NCBI RefSeq assembly: GCF_003171515.1
Contig: NC_089394.1
Span: 1,488,001-1,552,000, forward strand
DNA from: Pyrenophora tritici-repentis
Lineage: Eukaryota; Ascomycota; Dothideomycetes; Pleosporales; Pleosporaceae
Length of the DNA stretch: 64,000 nt
Direction: 5' to 3'
Of the stretch, positions 63,388 through 64,000 are shown piece by piece. The stretch's first letter is position 1; each line of letters opens with the position of its first letter. Below the pieces are notes generated by a model. The model did not search any database, was not told the DNA's origin, and saw only the letters and a list, made by a program, of their open reading frames with translations. The position numbers were made by a program, and so were the translations under genes.

Positions 63388-64000
63388 AGGTAGAGAGAGA
63401 AAGGGGCGGCATGAGATACCCAAACAGGTCCTGTGTAGGGCTATTTGCACAATTGCACAACGTACAGCGTCTTCAACGTTGCAAGCTGTGGCATTTCATT
63501 CTGTTCAGCATATTGAAGGTTCTAGACGTTGAAAAAAACATTAGATCCAATTGATCGTGCTGGATACTAGCTTCTTTGCCAAACTCGGGTATAAGTTTCG
63601 CCATTGTAACTACATACAGCCCATAGCTGTGCTACTCGAGGGTTTTTTTATAGGGTAATGCCTTTTAGCTCCATCCTCTTCGCGTGGGCTCCTCTGTACG
63701 AGGATATGTGTTCTTATAATTCTGGTTTTACGTTATTGGTCGATACCGGTTGAGGATCGTACCAGCTTTGTTTTGTCTTTTTTTGACACCCCACAGGTTC
63801 TTGGGTAGTTCTGTACGTTACAGTAAGTAGATCTATTCTCTTCATATGCTGATACTGCAGCCCGTTGCGTGCACATGCTCACGCTCATGTTCGCAGCTCG
63901 TGCCATGGACCGGAAATGTGCTCCGTGCGTCTAATCACCACTTACTAATATGACATCATAGATAAGTACACGGATGAGACCTCGATACCAGCTGCTAGTA
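63388..64000. other. Gene-free window end
   Basis: 3' flank of CSL4; no coding-like frame, repeat or RNA gene recognised to the end of the window. Confidence 0.45.

Overview
The window is fungal nuclear DNA, most likely from a Pleosporalean (Dothideomycete) ascomycete such as Pyrenophora or a relative. The class is well supported by the very short introns (43-60 nt), the gene families and the transposon types; the genus is a guess. It has two parts. From base 1 to about 55.1-55.6 kb it reads as most of a Starship, the giant cargo-carrying transposons of fungi. From about 55.6 kb to 64 kb it reads as ordinary host chromosome (a DNMT1-RFD/zinc-finger protein gene, ribosome biogenesis factor RRB1/GRWD1, the septation GTPase TEM1/SPG1, and exosome subunit CSL4).

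The Starship call rests on a DUF3435 tyrosine-recombinase (captain) gene at 52.5-55.1 kb, next to the host genes and pointing into the element, followed by all four classical Starship accessory families: patatin-like phospholipase (0-3.1 kb), DUF3723 (3.4-6.5 kb), ferric reductase (7.6-9.4 kb) and two NOD-like receptors (39.5-43.2 and 44.8-48.6 kb). Other cargo includes two small MADS-like proteins, a pseudokinase, a DUF6601 membrane protein, several two-exon coiled-coil proteins and an acidic protein. The far end is not visible in the window.

The element looks dead. The captain has a frame break in its catalytic domain and a 158-bp hAT-type MITE, with an 8-bp target duplication, inside its C-terminal zinc-finger region. 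Nested elements are abundant: a complete 2.9-kb hAT transposon with its own MITE insertion, four 162-bp MITEs, three other long-TIR MITEs, a degraded Tad-like LINE with promoter-repeat DNA, and an apparently intact Copia retrotransposon with matching 242-bp LTRs. Several cargo genes are broken: the NLR by an in-frame TGA, the acidic gene by two MITEs, and the MADS-like gene by a C7-run frameshift.

On the host side, the gene next to the captain has no visible start codon and carries a 361-bp tandem duplication that adds exactly 104 in-frame codons after splicing. Splice sites were read by eye and kept where donor, branch point, acceptor and phase agreed.
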